A stretch of 64,000 bases of DNA from Istiophorus platypterus (GCA_016859345.1 CM029129.1:15191399-15255398); one strand, 5' to 3'; shown: positions 10,906 through 25,900, numbered from the stretch's first letter. The notes: generated by a model from the sequence alone, not told the origin. Program-made: numbers and translations.

Positions 10906-13900
10906 ATAGAGCATAAAGCCACTTGTCAGGTATCAAGTATGATAGAACTGTATCCGAAAGTAAAACACTTAAAAAAGATATATTGAAAATATACTGTAAT
11001 TATTTTTGATGTTTGATCATAGTCTGCGGTGGTCTCTAATCAGCTTTGCCCTGTTGACCGTTCACTCTCCCTTTCATCCCAGCTTCCTTCTCAGACTTCC
11101 CTAAACTTTTTCTTCGCAACCGCCATATTTCCTCTTTTTTAGATGTTTTAATTACATATCTGCTTCTTCCAAATCACGAACTACATCCTCCTCCTCCACC
11201 TCTAAATATGCTCGATGAACTTTAATAACACAATAGCTGCTTTGTCATCTACAAAATTGCTTTCCTTTTTTATGGGATACACATTCAGTTTGTTTGTAGG
11301 GTTGCCTTATATAATGATAGTTATGTAACATAATTAAAAGTTGCTGTTTTACCATCATTGGATTACATTTGTGTGTGTTCCACTTGCCAGCCAAGCACCC
11401 TGAATCAAGAGAGGTCTTAAGCTTGTTGCAGTCCTAGTTTTATTTAATACCAGACAACAGAGGGGTAATTTATTTGGCTTGCAGTACAACAGTACATCAA
11501 CAAATGCATCCCATTCCATTAATTTTAAAATGACGACTTTTGAGAATTAACTAGTTTCTGACGGCTAACAGAAACACCAACTCAACTCCACTAGCTATAA
11601 GAGTCACAGGCATACGTATAGACATATAGAGTCATATGGAGCCCCTCGTTATTTTTGTACAGCGCTAGAATTCAATTAGTTTTGCTCTTGTAAAATAATG
11701 GAACTTTATTAATTCTATACGATACGTGTGGTGTACAGAACCTTTCAAGCTGCCACAACTGCATAGGTACACTCATTTAAATTACACGTAACACTTCTAT
11801 CGGCAGTGTACTCTCTCCTTTTTCACGTCTGTGTGGAGGTGCTTGTGGATTCAGTGACCCTATTGGCAGCATGCAATCCACTGTTTGTAGTGATACAACT
11901 GGATTTATGTGGAACAAATTTGACCTGTTTGCGGTTTTGAATTCTTTTATTCCAAACAATGGCCCTGGCTTTAGTTTTGCTGCAGTAAGCTAGTTGGCTG
12001 CACAGCCAGTAAACACTGCCTAATTCTTGAAGGTCAAAGCATAAATACTCTTGAATCCAATATGGACAATACGTTTGCTGGGTTCAGTGCGGGGCTATTT
12101 GGAACCACTTTTTGTTGGTAAATTACTTTCTTTGCAGGGTATTATTAGAATGTGCGTGTTTGTCAGCTGTCTTGTATTAATGTAAGCTCCAGCAGGCATG
12201 TATAGAACTGACCCAGTGCAGCAACAGTAGTGCACCTGTCACTGCTAGAAGGCCTGCTGAGCACCAGGCACACACACATTGCCCACAGGTAGGAATGAGG
12301 CTGATAAACAAAATAGATTTACAACTTCAACTTGGCCAGTGTGGTGGTACGATTTTGTATCTATGTTGAGTGTTTACTGTGTATGAGTGCCAGTGTTAAC
12401 ATTCTATGCTCATGTGTGCTTGAGATTGTGTGTGTCCTGCCTAAAACTGTGTTCCTCTCCTTGTCCCTCCCATAAATCACAGCGTAAACACTTATTTACC
12501 AAAGCCAGCACAAGCATAACCTGGTCAGGGTTCTTCTTTGCCTTGTGCCCTGTTCATCCTGAGCACTGTTTCACCCTTCAGGGATTCCGAGAGATTCGCT
12601 TGTGTTCATTTTTCTCCTGTACACTCCTGTACCCCCCCCCCATCTTTCCCCTTTCTCTCAATCTGTTTCCATTCCTCCCAATTTTCCTTCTCTCTCCAAG
12701 GCCTTCCAGATGTTCTTTGTCAAAACCAATAGCTGCTATGCATATCTCTAACAAGCTCTGCAGTACAAAAGGCTATGAAGCTCACTTCTGCTCAGCCACA
12801 CATTGTCATTCAATCACATCTTGTTAACACGACATGCCCCTTCAAAACCATCTATTCTGGGAGGATAAATAGCCACTCAGAGGGCACAAGTTGTATCATA
12901 TTCAATCACAAGAGTGTAAAATTTTTTTCTATCACATTTTCAGTCTCATATATTCAGTCTGGACTTTCAGAAGGAGGTTTACCCTTTTTTCCAGTGGGGA
13001 TTACCCTGCAAAACTGACCTCCTAAAAGTATAACACAGTGCCGACTATAACATTAATAGATGTATTGGCTTGTACAGGTACAAAATATATTTTCTTTCAA
13101 GGTCAGTAATTTTCCAGTCTCAAGAGCATAAATCAATAAAAAAAAAAAACTTCGAGGATCACATAGTGTGTAACCAAAGATGCAAAGTTTGAGACATTAA
13201 TTGGATGTATAGTTAAAATACATCCTACTTTTGAAATGCAGTTATGAGGAGAATCAAGTCAGGAAAAACCAGAATTGAAGGGGCCGTGCTTTTCTGCTTA
13301 CTTTTCCACTCTTCTGTCACTATATTTTCATATAATGTCAAAAACACCACTACACAAACCTGGGTCTGTTCAGAGCCTTTTATCTTTAGATGTATATGTT
13401 GGTGCTCAATCTTCTGCACTGTGTATGGTAGGCAGCACATATTACAGGATGTTGTACCATAAATCAAGTCTGGATAGACTGTGTACACTGAATCGACACA
13501 TATCTCACAGATTCATGGGATGCAAAGGCATCCATCAACAGACAGTAGGTTAAACGCAAATGGTGTGGAAGGCAAATGGATATTGATCAGAGTAGAAGCA
13601 ACAAAACAAAACATATGATGCTCTCTTCCAGCATGCTTCTTAACAGGCCAAGAGCAGTCGAAACAAAGTGTACTCAACTTGACTGGGACTTGACATTTGA
13701 CTGACTATGGATTCAACTTGACATTAACCTTGTTTGAAAAGGAACATTTATTTATCTATCTTTATTTGTGTCTGAAACTAAGGTTAATTTATGTTAAACA
13801 TATATTATTACTGTAACTGCATAAATGCATTGCATTGAAAAAGATGACACCATGTCCTGTAGGGAGAGTATGCCTTAGCTAAGTGCTACCTGATATGTTT

Positions 13901-15480
13901 TTTGGGAAACACTTTGTTGCTGTCAACCTGAGGTGTAGCTGTGGTTTGTCTGAACAGTTGGATTTGTTGTTTCCAATAAAACAAGGGTGAGAGGGGGAGA
14001 ACTGACGGACAAATATTGCACCGCTACAGACCATTTTAGAGCTAATCACAGACCAGGGAGATTGTCATCTTGTGAGCAGTGAGTACATATTTCTATTAAC
14101 TAACTGTTAGCAGTCAGCTGTCAGCACAGGGAACTTTGTAACAGATGTTGTTCCAACTAATAATTATGTAATCATACATGTGAATTGTAATTATATGTGT
14201 GTGTTGTGTTCCAGCTCAGTGTCCTGGTATCTTTTCTTTTTTGACAATTGGTGAAAATACTGAGCTATGAAAACAGTTAGTCAGTGTAGTGTGGCCCAGT
14301 CTTGGAGCTATGGAAATAGCCCAGTACAGTCCAGTGTGCATTGTCCGGTTGTGGATACTTTGCATTGAATGCAGGTGCTGTGTGGTGAAAACTTTGCAGC
14401 TCTTGCAATATAACTACAGGGGAAATGGTGTTAATGGTGAGCCTTATGTAATATGCTGTGTTTTGTATTAAATTTGAATATGCTTGGTGTAGCTTGGCCC
14501 TCCTTTTATGGTAGTATAACATGTATTACAATTTAAAAACATGCAAGTATTGTTGTTTAACATATTTATTGTATTTTGTTGAATATAGCTTTCCCAGCCA
14601 CAGTCTGCTGCCATGACCAGTCTCAACTATATGAAAACACTATCTGTTATAATGGCATGACATTTTAATGGTCACCATTCAAAGACCAAAAAGCACAACT
14701 AGTAGTTTGCTTGAAGACTAGTGACTTTATTTGGACTTGCCCTTGAGGTCTTGAGACTTTCCCCCAAAATACTCTGTGCTATATATAGTGGCAAATCAAT
14801 GATTACACGGAATAGTACGAAATCTATTTCTATAGACTAGAAAGAAACCATTCTAATAGAGTGTTAATGTAGAATATTCAGTTCTGTAACTGCATTTGAC
14901 AAGATACAAGGCTTAAGAAAGTGCATTCAGACTTTGGTCTTTTTGCAGTATGGTGCCATATCATTAGCACCATCTGATTCTTTTTTTAAAATCAACTCTC
15001 CTGGGCAACTACACTGTTTGAAGTTGTTCTGAGATTCAGAGATTTCAAGATACAGCAGGCTATGGAGGAAAAGACTTGGGGAGCATGGCTTCCTTTTATC
15101 AAATACAGATGTAGCACTATTGTTTCTGGACAAAAATTTCATATTACATGAGGGTATGCCTGGGGCTCTTGCTCTCTCATAAAATCCTACAGATTTCCTT
15201 CTCAAACACTGGAACATCTTGGAAAGAAGATGAAACAGGACAGCATCCATACCAAACTGTGTTCTTTGCACACACTGTACATACTGCACATGGACCCATA
15301 GTACCTCAGAGAGACACAAACAGACTCCTCGAGGACAGATAGATCTAATATCCATCATAATTTGATCCAGTATATAATTGTGTGGTTACCACAAACACTG
15401 CCACGTCTTATAAACACATTAAGGAACACTTAATGTTTGTTTGCTTTGCGTCTGTGTAACCAATCCACTCACACACAGAA
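10906..15480. other. intergenic region, no gene seen
   Basis: AT-rich DNA without a supportable gene. Short GACTTG-rich words near 13,665-13,740 and 14,715-14,770 resemble part of another fish interspersed repeat, but too weakly to call. There is a ten-base C run near 12,631. Confidence 0.5.
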
Positions 15481-15487
15481 AAATGTA

Positions 15488-15488
<1 letters not shown>

Positions 15489-15524
<36 letters not shown>
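15489..15524 (+). repeat. (AC)18 microsatellite
   Basis: Uninterrupted AC dinucleotide tract in the intergenic region. Confidence 0.95.
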
Positions 15525-15526
<2 letters not shown>

Positions 15527-15674
15527 CTAATGCTGATGTAATTTGTTATTGTTGACATTTGTTCCACCCTCAGGCAATGCATTTTCCCTTTTCATCCACC
15601 CATTATTGTTTAACATTGTGTCATCTGGCATTCTGACCCCGCCCACCATGTAAACAACAACAGGAGAGCGGGAG

Positions 15675-15855
<181 letters not shown>

Positions 15856-16269
15856 AGGTTCTTTAGATGGTTCTTTAAATCTAGCAACCAAAAAGAAGAG
15901 CTATTCAAGTGAGAAAAAAAGAGTAAGTTTACGAGAGTTAGGGACTGAAAAAAATGAGATAGGGAGAGATAGAGCAAAAGCACCTCCATTATTCATATGC
16001 TCATCTCACTGCAGTAGATCCAGCAGGGGGAGGTGTTGCAATATTTGGTTGGTTTCTGACTGTCTGTTGCAAACACTCAACTGGGTATATAATCACATTC
16101 AAAGTTACATATAAATAAATGCAACTTTTTTTCTCCACATCTGAGAAGCATTCACTTAAAAATGTTACACCAAACTGTGCAGGATCCTTAACAGTGTCCT
16201 TTGATATCTACTAGACAACATGTGTCTTTTGGTCTCTTCTCTCTCTCTTTATCTACCCACAGTGGGTGC

Positions 16270-16296
16270 ATCTCTCTCTCTCTCTCTCTCTCTCTC
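16270..16296 (+). repeat. (CT)n microsatellite
   Basis: Uninterrupted CT tract of about 13 units. Confidence 0.9.
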
Positions 16297-17198
16297 CCCT
16301 ATTTTTCCGCTGGAGTCTGACTCACTTGGCTGGAGGAAAGGTACATGCGGAGCGGGTCGGTGAAAGAGCTGTTCAGAACCATGACTTGTCTCCTGTCTTG
16401 TGACGTTCTGACATTTTTCTGTCTTGAAAGCAGAGAGACTGGCACAGACAGAAGGGGTAATACAGAAAGGGAGTGGGGGGTGGGGGTATTGGGATGAACA
16501 AGTAACAAAGAAATTTGTATTTCTTGGTCACAAACAATCTGAGTTTTGCATTCAGTAGGTGACCATTATCACACAGCAAAACAAAAATAGAAGTTCTGTG
16601 TTTCTGTTCACGGTCATACTGGCCTGTTGTGTGTCTACAAAGAGTAAGTTTTTATATCCTGTATCCAGAGAGGTTTATTCATTTCTTTTTCTACAACTTT
16701 ATATCCCAGTCTACTGCTCCATGCAGCTCTTAGCCAGTTTTAGGATTTTTAAATTGACTTTCAGTCTGGCAACTCTGGAGGCCCTGGTTTATATACAACT
16801 ACCCTGGCAGGCTAATGAGGACCTGACATTTTTGTCAGGGACTGTGAGAATACTCCAGGCCATTGCACGTTGGACTTAATGTAGACAGGTCGTGAAAAAG
16901 AAGACTCTAATGGGATCAGAGTTGGATTATCTCTCCAGGGTGCCCTAGGGAAAAATTAAGTGATGTTCCACTATACTTCTGCCACTGTCTGTACATCATG
17001 CATGTGTTAGTTGGAAATTTTTATTTTGTGACTTAATTAAACAGAACTTTATTTGGGAGTATGCATGATTTGAATATAGTATGAGCTGTTATCATAATGT
17101 CCTTAAATCGAGATTTTATCTCCAGACCCATTCTGGAGAAAGAAAGTGTCCAGATTATGTAAGAGAGAAAATGTAACCGTTATCCCCCTATCACTTCT

Positions 17199-17230
17199 GT
17201 TTATTTATTTATTTATTTATTTATTTATTG
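17199..17230 (+). repeat. (TTTA)n microsatellite
   Basis: About seven tandem TTTA units. Confidence 0.9.
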
Positions 17231-17597
17231 TGCTTTTGCTGTGCATTCAGTCATACTAAATAAATTTACAACTGATCAAACTACTACAAACTGACAGACA
17301 AATGTTGAACCTGAAGTCTTCGGACCCCCTGTTGTTGGGAGCTCTGAGGCAATGGTCAGGTTTATTTTGTGTGATCCAGGGGAATTTGACTCAAACCCAA
17401 GGTTAGTGTGAAAAAAGTACCAGCATCTGTGTGTTTAGAATTCATAAGCAACTAGAAAAATAGGAACTGAAGGCAAATGACTAAATATAGCCTTCATTTT
17501 TCTTATATAAAGTGGCATATATTAAGCTAAAGTAGACCCCACTGGAAGGACAAAGAGAATTCTGCTGTCAGGCTTGTCTTTCAAGGTGCCTGCAGTA

Positions 17598-17662
17598 TTT
17601 ACATTCATATTTATTCATTTAGCTTTTGTCCAAATCGACGTACAAATGAGGTAACACCCAAG
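17598..17662 (+). repeat. relic of a teleost interspersed repeat
   Basis: The string ATTTATTCATTTAGC, followed by TTTTGTCCAAATCGACGTAC, resembles a very common fish repeat whose usual form has CATTTAGCAGACGCTTTTATCCAAAGCGACTTAC. The copy is short and has lost the middle GACGC part. The family name is left open. Confidence 0.5.
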
Positions 17663-20500
17663 CCAGATTAAATCGAGAAGGAGCAACATCCTTATCATTA
17701 CTTGAACTGTAAATGTCAAAATTAACAAGTTAACTAAATACTTGACATGCAACTCTATTAAAGATCTTTTTTTTCTTCTTCCCTCTATCGGGAACTTAAC
17801 ATCACAAGGAACAAGAAGCAGATTATTTCTTACAGGTGGCAATTCCGAGGCGATGTGAAATCTAATTTTTTTGTTACCACATTATGAACAAATTGCCTTA
17901 CCACACATCCCCAGCCAGGCTGTGAGGTGCCTTGAGTGCCAGCTATTATTCATTCCGAGATTGGCCATGTGCATGATTTAGACTTTTTTTAGCATTAAAT
18001 AAATCAATGTTGTTTTCCAAACCTGACCACGGACAAATCCGCCTCCCTACCCGTATTTCTGCACAAGCCTCCAGCCCTCTGCTACCTTTTCTGTTCAAAA
18101 ATTATGTGTCTTGGGCAAAGTCATAAAATTCTTCATCTGAATTTTTCATAAGTTGTCTTTAGTTCTAAGAGGATATGCTCCCTCTGACTGAAATTCAATT
18201 AGGTAAACAAAGTAAATTGCTTTCATGGATATGCAGGGCAGCCAAATGTCTAAAAAGATCTCTGTGTGTTTGTTAATATAATCAGATTTTTATTAATCCA
18301 AAGTGCCAGTTGAATCCATTAAAGATGAGAGATTCAACTGTTAATGGTGCATAAAGGCCACTGAGCCCGTCCTTTTCTGGGTTCTTACTATTATATTGTG
18401 TCTAGTTTTCTTACATCACAGAAATCAAGTAAGAACTTATTATTTACTTGTTTCTACAACAAGATGCAAAAAAGCCTATTGAAGACAAATTGTGAGACCA
18501 TGGATTTTCCTTTTAAAATCAACTAAAGTCAATTCAGGTTTTGCTCAGCTGTGTCAGCTAAAAGCAACTGAACAGAAAGCCTGCAAATTCTTGAATTAAT
18601 ATTTATGTTAATGTTTCCTTTGTCAGAAACATACAAATTGCACCGGTGTTTATTTAAAATTATTCCCCCTTTGAACCTTAACCTTAACATTACCCCGAAA
18701 CAGTCAAAACAACAACCAGTCCTTAACATTTTGCACCTCTTTTGCTTGATTGCCTGCCAGTTTTCCTCCACTGTTTTTAAGCAGCACTGAAAAAGTCTTG
18801 AGAATGACGAATGCAAACACCAAGAGTGTGTTCAAGTTTGCAAAGTAACAAATGTTCTAAAAGTAGTTCTTGAAACTCATTTAATCTACAAAATTACATT
18901 CGGATGACTGAAAAGAAAATGCTGAGAAAGGTCTTCTCATTTGAGACAGCATAAAAAACTTTCTTTTTCTAAAGGGACCATGAAATCACAAGTTTAAACC
19001 TGCAGTCTTTTCTAAAACTGTAACAAAACATTTTAGGCTTTATATTTACTACTCTATAAAGAGTTTTGCCTGGGATATGTACCGCTAATAAATTCTAATA
19101 CACATTACACAACTTTTAGTATTCTTTCTGGTCAGAAACCTCGGATACCATAAAATAGCTTCCTGGCGAATTCAACCTTGGCATAACAGCAGTGATGCTA
19201 CCGCAGGTGAAGTCCATAACCTCAGTATATTTCCCCGAGACATGGCAATTGTATTTGTAAATTTCCCATCACCACACTGAAAAAAGTCTTTTTTCGAGGA
19301 AGAGAGACACTTTATAGAGTTGGATTGGTTTCGAAATGCCCTGCTGCTCTAATGTCTGTCTTTAAACCCGTAATGTCCAAAATGAAACTGGACAACTGTT
19401 TTTCCTTCATAGATTTTCCCACGTTCTATTCACATACAACTGCTTCAACATGGCTTCATTTCCTTCTCTCTCTGATCCCACGTTGGTCACCTCTAGTGCC
19501 TTTACAGTTTTTTGAACCACTGCACACTTTCTCACAGTTAATTAGCCACCAAACAACAACACTATCAATGAAGCATTATCTCTTTACTGGGAAAAGGAAT
19601 GATGCTACCTGGGAAAAGAAAACTCTGCACTCATTGGCTGCACTTTTGTAAATGTTCTGCAAACCATGTTTTCTATGTTATAGTTATGTAAAAAGTGTTA
19701 AAATGAAATTATTTAGACTGCATACTTTTTACTAAACAGAACACACTGAGACTTCTTGAATGTAAACATAGCAGACAAATTGAAAAAAGTAAAAGTGAGA
19801 AAAAATCTATTGTATACTGTTCTGAAAGCGCAGCAAGTAAGAATCCATGGTAGGTTAGCCTGTGATTGACAGAACATCACAAATACCACTGGCAGTGCAT
19901 AGCAAGTCCACCGTTATCTCATATACCCGTTCTCTCTGCCTTTCTAGCGACGCTTCCGCACTGTCCGCTCAAGCGGTGTTTCATATTCAACCACGAGAAC
20001 AAGTGGCAGAGACAGGGGCAGAAAAGAAAGCATGGCCGGTGTGAGGGGAAAAGAAACAGAGGAAGAGGTAAAGGTTGAGGAGTGATCGAGGGAACGTTAG
20101 AGACAGGGGAAAAGTGAGGGGAGGGAGAGTGGGAAAACCGGTGGAGGTTTTGAACGCGCTCCAGAAAAGGCATTAAGAAGTCACTGAGCTAAATCCATTA
20201 GACCTCACAGGATGCAGCCACCTCGATGCTCTAAATCGAATCGTGCATCCAGGTAATTGTTCTCACATCAGAAAAACTGCATCCTACTTCCATCCTCCCG
20301 AGCGATCATTCATCCTGCCCCATCCGTCTGAGGTGGGGGATTGTTAAACTGAAAGGCCTGGGATGAAGTATTAATCAGATGATGATGGCTATAATCTCAA
20401 TGATGCGATAAACAACAGGAGTTGGATGTCACCAAGATTGCGTTGATGAGATGAAATGAAGTGTACTGAAGCGGGAACGACAACAAAGATGACAATAACA
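17663..20500. other. intergenic region, no gene seen
   Basis: No open frame with recognisable protein features, no RNA gene and no long repeat detected by eye. Confidence 0.5.
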
Positions 20501-20507
20501 GTGGCAT

Positions 20508-20546
<39 letters not shown>
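20508..20546 (+). repeat. (ATG)n trinucleotide repeat
   Basis: About 13 tandem ATG/GAT units. In one frame this gives a poly-Met run inside a 111-codon open frame (20,456-20,791), which otherwise looks random. Confidence 0.93.
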
Positions 20547-22660
20547 GATTTCATCTCTTCACAAAAGCAGGATTTACTGATTGTGCCTGTGATGTGTCAA
20601 CAGTGCAGTTTGTCAGTAACACACTGTTATACATGAGGGTCCCCCTATACAATGCCATTCTCCTGCTAAGTAGAACCACTGGCAACTGCTCTCAAAGTCA
20701 GCATTATAAGAAGACTGAGAATGAAGCCAGATTGCAGAACAACTTTAGAAAATATTTTTATGACCTTCTGTGTCCAGATACAGTGAGTTAAACTCTATCA
20801 GTCAGAGATGGCACAGGCAATTCACAGTTTCCCATAGACTAACCAGATGCAACACATATCTGGACATCAGAAAAACAACACACTACAACAACACACCACT
20901 CTCCATAAGATTAGTAAAATAATGCATTGATTTTTATACAGGAGCTTCCTTGAATATTATGTGGACGAGTCAAACACTGAATATTAACAGGAGAATAATG
21001 TGCCACCTGGCATACACAGGGAAAATAGGTGACTCTGGATAAATCTTTTAATACTGTAATCTTGTTGTTGTATATTTTATTTTTATAGTTTCACAATCCG
21101 TTGGTTTTTCAGTGTTTCTTTCTGGAGTCTTCATCTGTATCTCAGCAGATAGTGCCTGCTCATTTGTCACTACACCACTAAAGTACGGGACTTTGCTCTC
21201 ACATTCACATTTAACAGAATTAAAGTGCATCTTCTGTGGGACATAATTCAAACTCAATAAAAAGTTTGTTAAGACGACCTAATGCAAAATTTAGAAACTC
21301 ATGCAGTATATTACACGCTGGCTCACAATTCAGAATTTACAACACACTGCAGCCAGACCACATTAGTCCCCATTCGTTCTGCTGCAAGTAAGAAAAATGG
21401 CTGTGCGACAGCAAATGAATTACTCAAACCTTCAATGCATGAAGCCCAAATTGACCTTTACATGATGCCTATCAAAAGAGAGCACTGCATAATTGAAAAT
21501 CTTTAAAATATAAACGGACACCGAATCTCATCAACTTTCAATGTAGAACATCGGCGGGACCAGACTCATGTACCGTTTATGTGTTTTCAGTTCAGTTCAG
21601 TTCTTTGACTTGATTGGTTTCTGTACTTCACCCAGAAATTATAATCTCGGTATCAATTACTCCCCCACCACTCACACACACTTTGCTCACTCTGTTTTTC
21701 TTTAGCCAGGAGATTGTTATAATATCATGAGTAAAATTTTTGCTTGCTATAATACTTTAAGACTTTTCATAGTGAAAATGTTTTACTTATGCAACACAAA
21801 TTAAAGGAATCTCTCTCTTCTCATCCACAGTACTTCCAGAGTTTCTACAGGCTCTTTATGAAAAGCTTTCTAAAGTATACATTATGTATACTTTGACTTA
21901 ATGGCCCTGGCTAATTCAGTCTACCACTGCGAACATGGAAAACTCTGGAAGTCATAGACAAGAGAGTGAAAACTAATCCTCTGTGACATCAGGTGGCACC
22001 TGCTGGAGCTTTCCCATTTGCCATGGATGGCCACTTTGTGAAGAATGTGACAGTGGTAAAGGCTATTTTCAGGGATAGAGGCACATCCTTTGATTCAGAG
22101 CTCTTAGCACTTTTTATTAAATAAAACCTAGTTGGTATAAGAGACCTAAGAGTTATTCACAGAGCCAGCCTGCAGAGGCAGTCCGCCGTTTTTCAACAGC
22201 ACACGCTCTGCAGAAAGGGGACACTGATCACATAGTCATGTTTGTCTGGGTTTTAGTTTTGGGGTTCACCTGCTCATGCTCATAAATATTAATTTAACTG
22301 TCAAATTTCTTTTCCCTTTGAATTCTATGTATGACTTGATAGTTTAATTAATATGAAAAATGTGGTTAATGAATTACACAGTTTTGCAGTATTTACTGCA
22401 TACTGCATTGCAGCATTATATAGGGGTAAGAACTTTTGTGCTTTCTCGCCTCTCTCCTCTTCCTCCTGTCGCCTTCTGCAGGTTTTTTCTGATGCTCCTG
22501 AGTCTGGATCCATGGTTGCAGTCCACCTAAGCCTGATCAACGCACACTGCTTTAATGATAATTATTGCTACTGTTATCATTTCATTTAGTTCTATTAGTA
22601 TTTATAGCCCTGTTAGTATAATTGTAGTACATATAGCTATTAGTCCTATTATTGTGCTAT
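20547..22660. other. intergenic region, no gene seen
   Basis: AT-rich sequence with nothing that I can assign. Confidence 0.5.
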
Positions 22661-22682
22661 GCTCTCTCTCCTCCCTCCTGCC

Positions 22683-22966
22683 CCCCATTTCTCTCTCTCT
22701 CTCTCTCTCTCTCTTTCTCAGTCTCAACCCAGCCGGTTGAGGCAGACGGCCGCCCACCATGAGCCGGGTTCTGTTCAACGTTTCTACCTGTTAAAAGGCA
22801 GTTTTTTGTTGCCACTGTCGCCAAGTGCTTGCTCATGGGGTAAATGTTGGGTCTCTGTAAATAATAACTATAAAGACTCTGGTCTAGACCTGCTCTATAT
22901 GAAACATCACCCTGAGATAACTTTTGTTATGATATGGCACTATACAAATAAAGTTGAATTGAATAG
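22683..22966 (+). mobile_element. 3' end of a teleost non-LTR retrotransposon (LINE)
   Basis: A CT-repeat leads into CCGGTTGAGGCAGACGGCCG, then TGTTAAAAGGCAGTTTTTTG, CCACTGTCGCCAAGTGCTTG, TGTTGGGTCTCTGTAAAT, GGTCTAGACCTGCTCTATAT and GAGATAACTTTTGTTATGAT, and ends ACAAATAAAGTTGAATTGAA. This block order is the well-known 3' tail of a LINE that is abundant in spiny-rayed fish. The terminal TTGAAT repeat is typical of such a tail. Only the 3' end is present, as expected of 5'-truncated insertions. No reverse transcriptase frame is seen upstream. I believe the family is L2-like but cannot confirm it. Confidence 0.75.
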
Positions 22967-25900
22967 AGCTTGGAGAACTGTACATCTGGAGCTCTATATA
23001 ATACAATTTGGTGGGTGCTTCTATCAATAATGTTTTATATTACTCAATAAACACGTAGTTTAAGAAAAAGGAAAAATGATCAATTAAGGAAATGATTTTA
23101 GTAGAATTTTAACTAAGCCTGTTTCAGTTGCACTGTGCTTGAATGCTTGTATATTTGCGCAGAGTGGTGCTGGTTTGGAAAAATAGGTTTTCTGCTGGGG
23201 TATTTAAAGAAGTACTCTGAAAATCTAACTTTGGAATTATGAGAGTGAAATTTTGCCAAATTAATAGAATAGTTTGGAAATCGTGCGACTGCAGCAGTTC
23301 ATTACCTAAAGCCCATAAAAATAAAAATTAACCAGGGGTATTACAGTGAACTCAAGTGCACTCCCAAAGCTGAGTCCTACAACACCAATTGCTCTGCTTT
23401 CAGCCCAAGGCACTTTATTTTCTCCCTAAATTAGACACAAAGCATGTTTCAGTACCCCAGGTGACAGCGGATGTCCTTGGGTTAGGCAACAGGCATGAAG
23501 ACAGTTCCACTGATCCAGAATACATTTGACTGTTTTATAAACAAAGCACGCTTGGTAAATTCTGTGATGTGTCAGACCAGTCACAGTATGACAGCTTTAG
23601 CAATTCTTGATGTAATCTCTTATTGTCAGGGGGATCATTTAAGTAACAGCTCTTGTTTAATTGCACTTCCTGCATATTTTCATCTCCTTCTATTTTATCT
23701 ACTTGCTTGTTTCTATCTTTATATTTCTCTAATTTCAATTATCCTTGTGTTTCGGGGTTTTTTTGTTTTTGTTTTTGGTTTTTTTGTTAAAGTTTGTTTG
23801 GGGCTGCTGGCAGAATTTCTGTGCTTCATATCTCAAAAATCCCATTCCTGTCCATGATGTGCCTCTAAACATCTCTCCAGCACTGTGTTTCACCTCTATT
23901 GACTCTACTGGTGGTATCGGTCTCTGAAGAGCCAAATGATCTAAATTCATGGAGACATACAATGCAAGGTTATAGAGTATATTTGTAAGCCAGGCTGGTA
24001 CTTGGACTCCCACCAGGATGTTTAAAGGCTGCTGAGCAGAGGAGCAGAATGGGCTACGTTTTCACAGAACCATCAACCCCAGTAAAAGGAGAGGGATCAA
24101 AGACACAGAGAACAAGAAGACAACCTGTATCTACCGGTTTACAGCCAAACCTCAAGTTAGGTTACACAAATGTATGTGGGAACAGAGGCATTTGTAAGTT
24201 TTATAAATACTGGAGCAGATTCTGCATGTAGCATGAAGACAGTAGAAGATTAGTAGGTAAAACAGTAATGATAGTTAAAAACATATTTAAAGCTGTAGAA
24301 AGCTGTAAAATCAGCATCATTATATGAACAGTGAGTCAAATTGATATACGTAAAATGAGAGTGTTGACCATGGAGAAAAACCCACAGAGAATTATGGCCC
24401 AACCCTTAAGGTTCCTTAGCCCTTTTAGCGTCTTTCAGCGAACTGTTCGAGTTTTACCGGCTAAATCTTTACTGTTTCATTCTAAACATTCTAAACATTC
24501 TAAACGCTTTGATTCAAAACCAAAGCAGAAAGCTGTTCCCAGTGAAAAAACCAGAGATAAACACTCTTTGAATTGCCCCCCCCCCCGCCTTAATGCAGCC
24601 AGTTAGTTTCTAGCTGCTGAACATAGTGGAATATTACCCAGATAAAAAGCCAGATATTTCCCTCAGGAGTTTGTGTAGACCAAAACAGAGTCAAAAGGGG
24701 AGTGAATGTTGGGTTTTTTGCATCGTTTTGTTAAAATGTGAGTTTTTGAGACTAAGTGAACATAAGAATTGGCAGTGGAAAAGGGGATAATTTTGCAAGG
24801 ATAGTTCATGAAGTTTCTATTAATGTTTGAAGGCTGACTTTCTTTTTTCTTTTCTTTCTTTTTTGCCATGACCCTGAGTTTCAACTGAAATCCACTGTAA
24901 CTTGTGAATCTAAGCTGACTAAGGCTGCCATTTGCTTTGAAGGAGCAAGCAGCAAGTATTGCACTGTCAACTTTCAAACCTAGAGGGGAACAGAATTTGA
25001 AAAGATTTTTTTTTTCCTTTTTTATTACTCTAAACATAAAGAGTCTATACAGAGAGTGGACAATTTCAATGTGAACATTTCAGACAAACTTTTTTTCATA
25101 TATATCCTCCTTTTGTTATTTGTTATAGAAATTTAAAAACTGAATTTTCAACACTTATTTATTTAGTTATTCTTTAATGGAGGTAATGTCCCAGAACTCT
25201 GTGGATATGTCATCCCTGGCTGTTAGTACCTTCTTACAGGCAGAACGAGAGTTCTGTTTGTTCGGTTCTCCACCATGAGCACAACAAGTCCAAGTAAATT
25301 ATAAACTGCTGTTGTGTTTAACTAAAATGCCTGGTATGTACAAAGGGGCAGAGTGCTTTGGCCTTGGGTTGGACAAGATGTTAAGTGAACCTTGTTAAGT
25401 GAAAAGAAAAGAGTGATGAGTTTCTGATAAAGCCTTCTACTACTCAATGCATTTAAATCAAAGGGTTAGGTCTGTAAAGATGTACTACATTAATTAGGTG
25501 ATATAGGCCCCATATTCATATAAAAAAAAATGTTGTGATGGGCTAGGGTCAGGGTTGTATGTCATCATAAATTGAAGGTGATGTCTTATTCTACCCTATG
25601 AAAAAAATGTTTCCTTTGGCTAACCATGGCAAATGTTTCTTTATTTCTCACAGGTAATGTTGAATGATCGGCAGTATTTCATTGTAAATGTTGGGCAGTC
25701 ATTTTGTAGGTTCAAAGATTAAATCTCTACTGGTTGAAATCTTATTTTGACACGGTCCACATTACCCATACACATTGTTCTCACGTATAGTTATAGTTCA
25801 CTCAAGTGGCCATATTTCATATTAGCACCATATTACTAAAAACCATCTAAAGACACAGCTGACCTCTGCTCTCTCATTGACCGTGGTCAATCACAGCCTT

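Noticed and set aside
10477..10914. 145-codon minus-strand open frame
   Set aside because: It is produced by the purine bias of the opposite strand. The product is Ser/Leu/Phe-rich low-complexity sequence.
13665..14770. GACTTG-rich words at both ends, suggesting one 1.1-kb element
   Set aside because: The similarity to a fish repeat is too weak, and no terminal repeats or target-site duplication could be found by eye.
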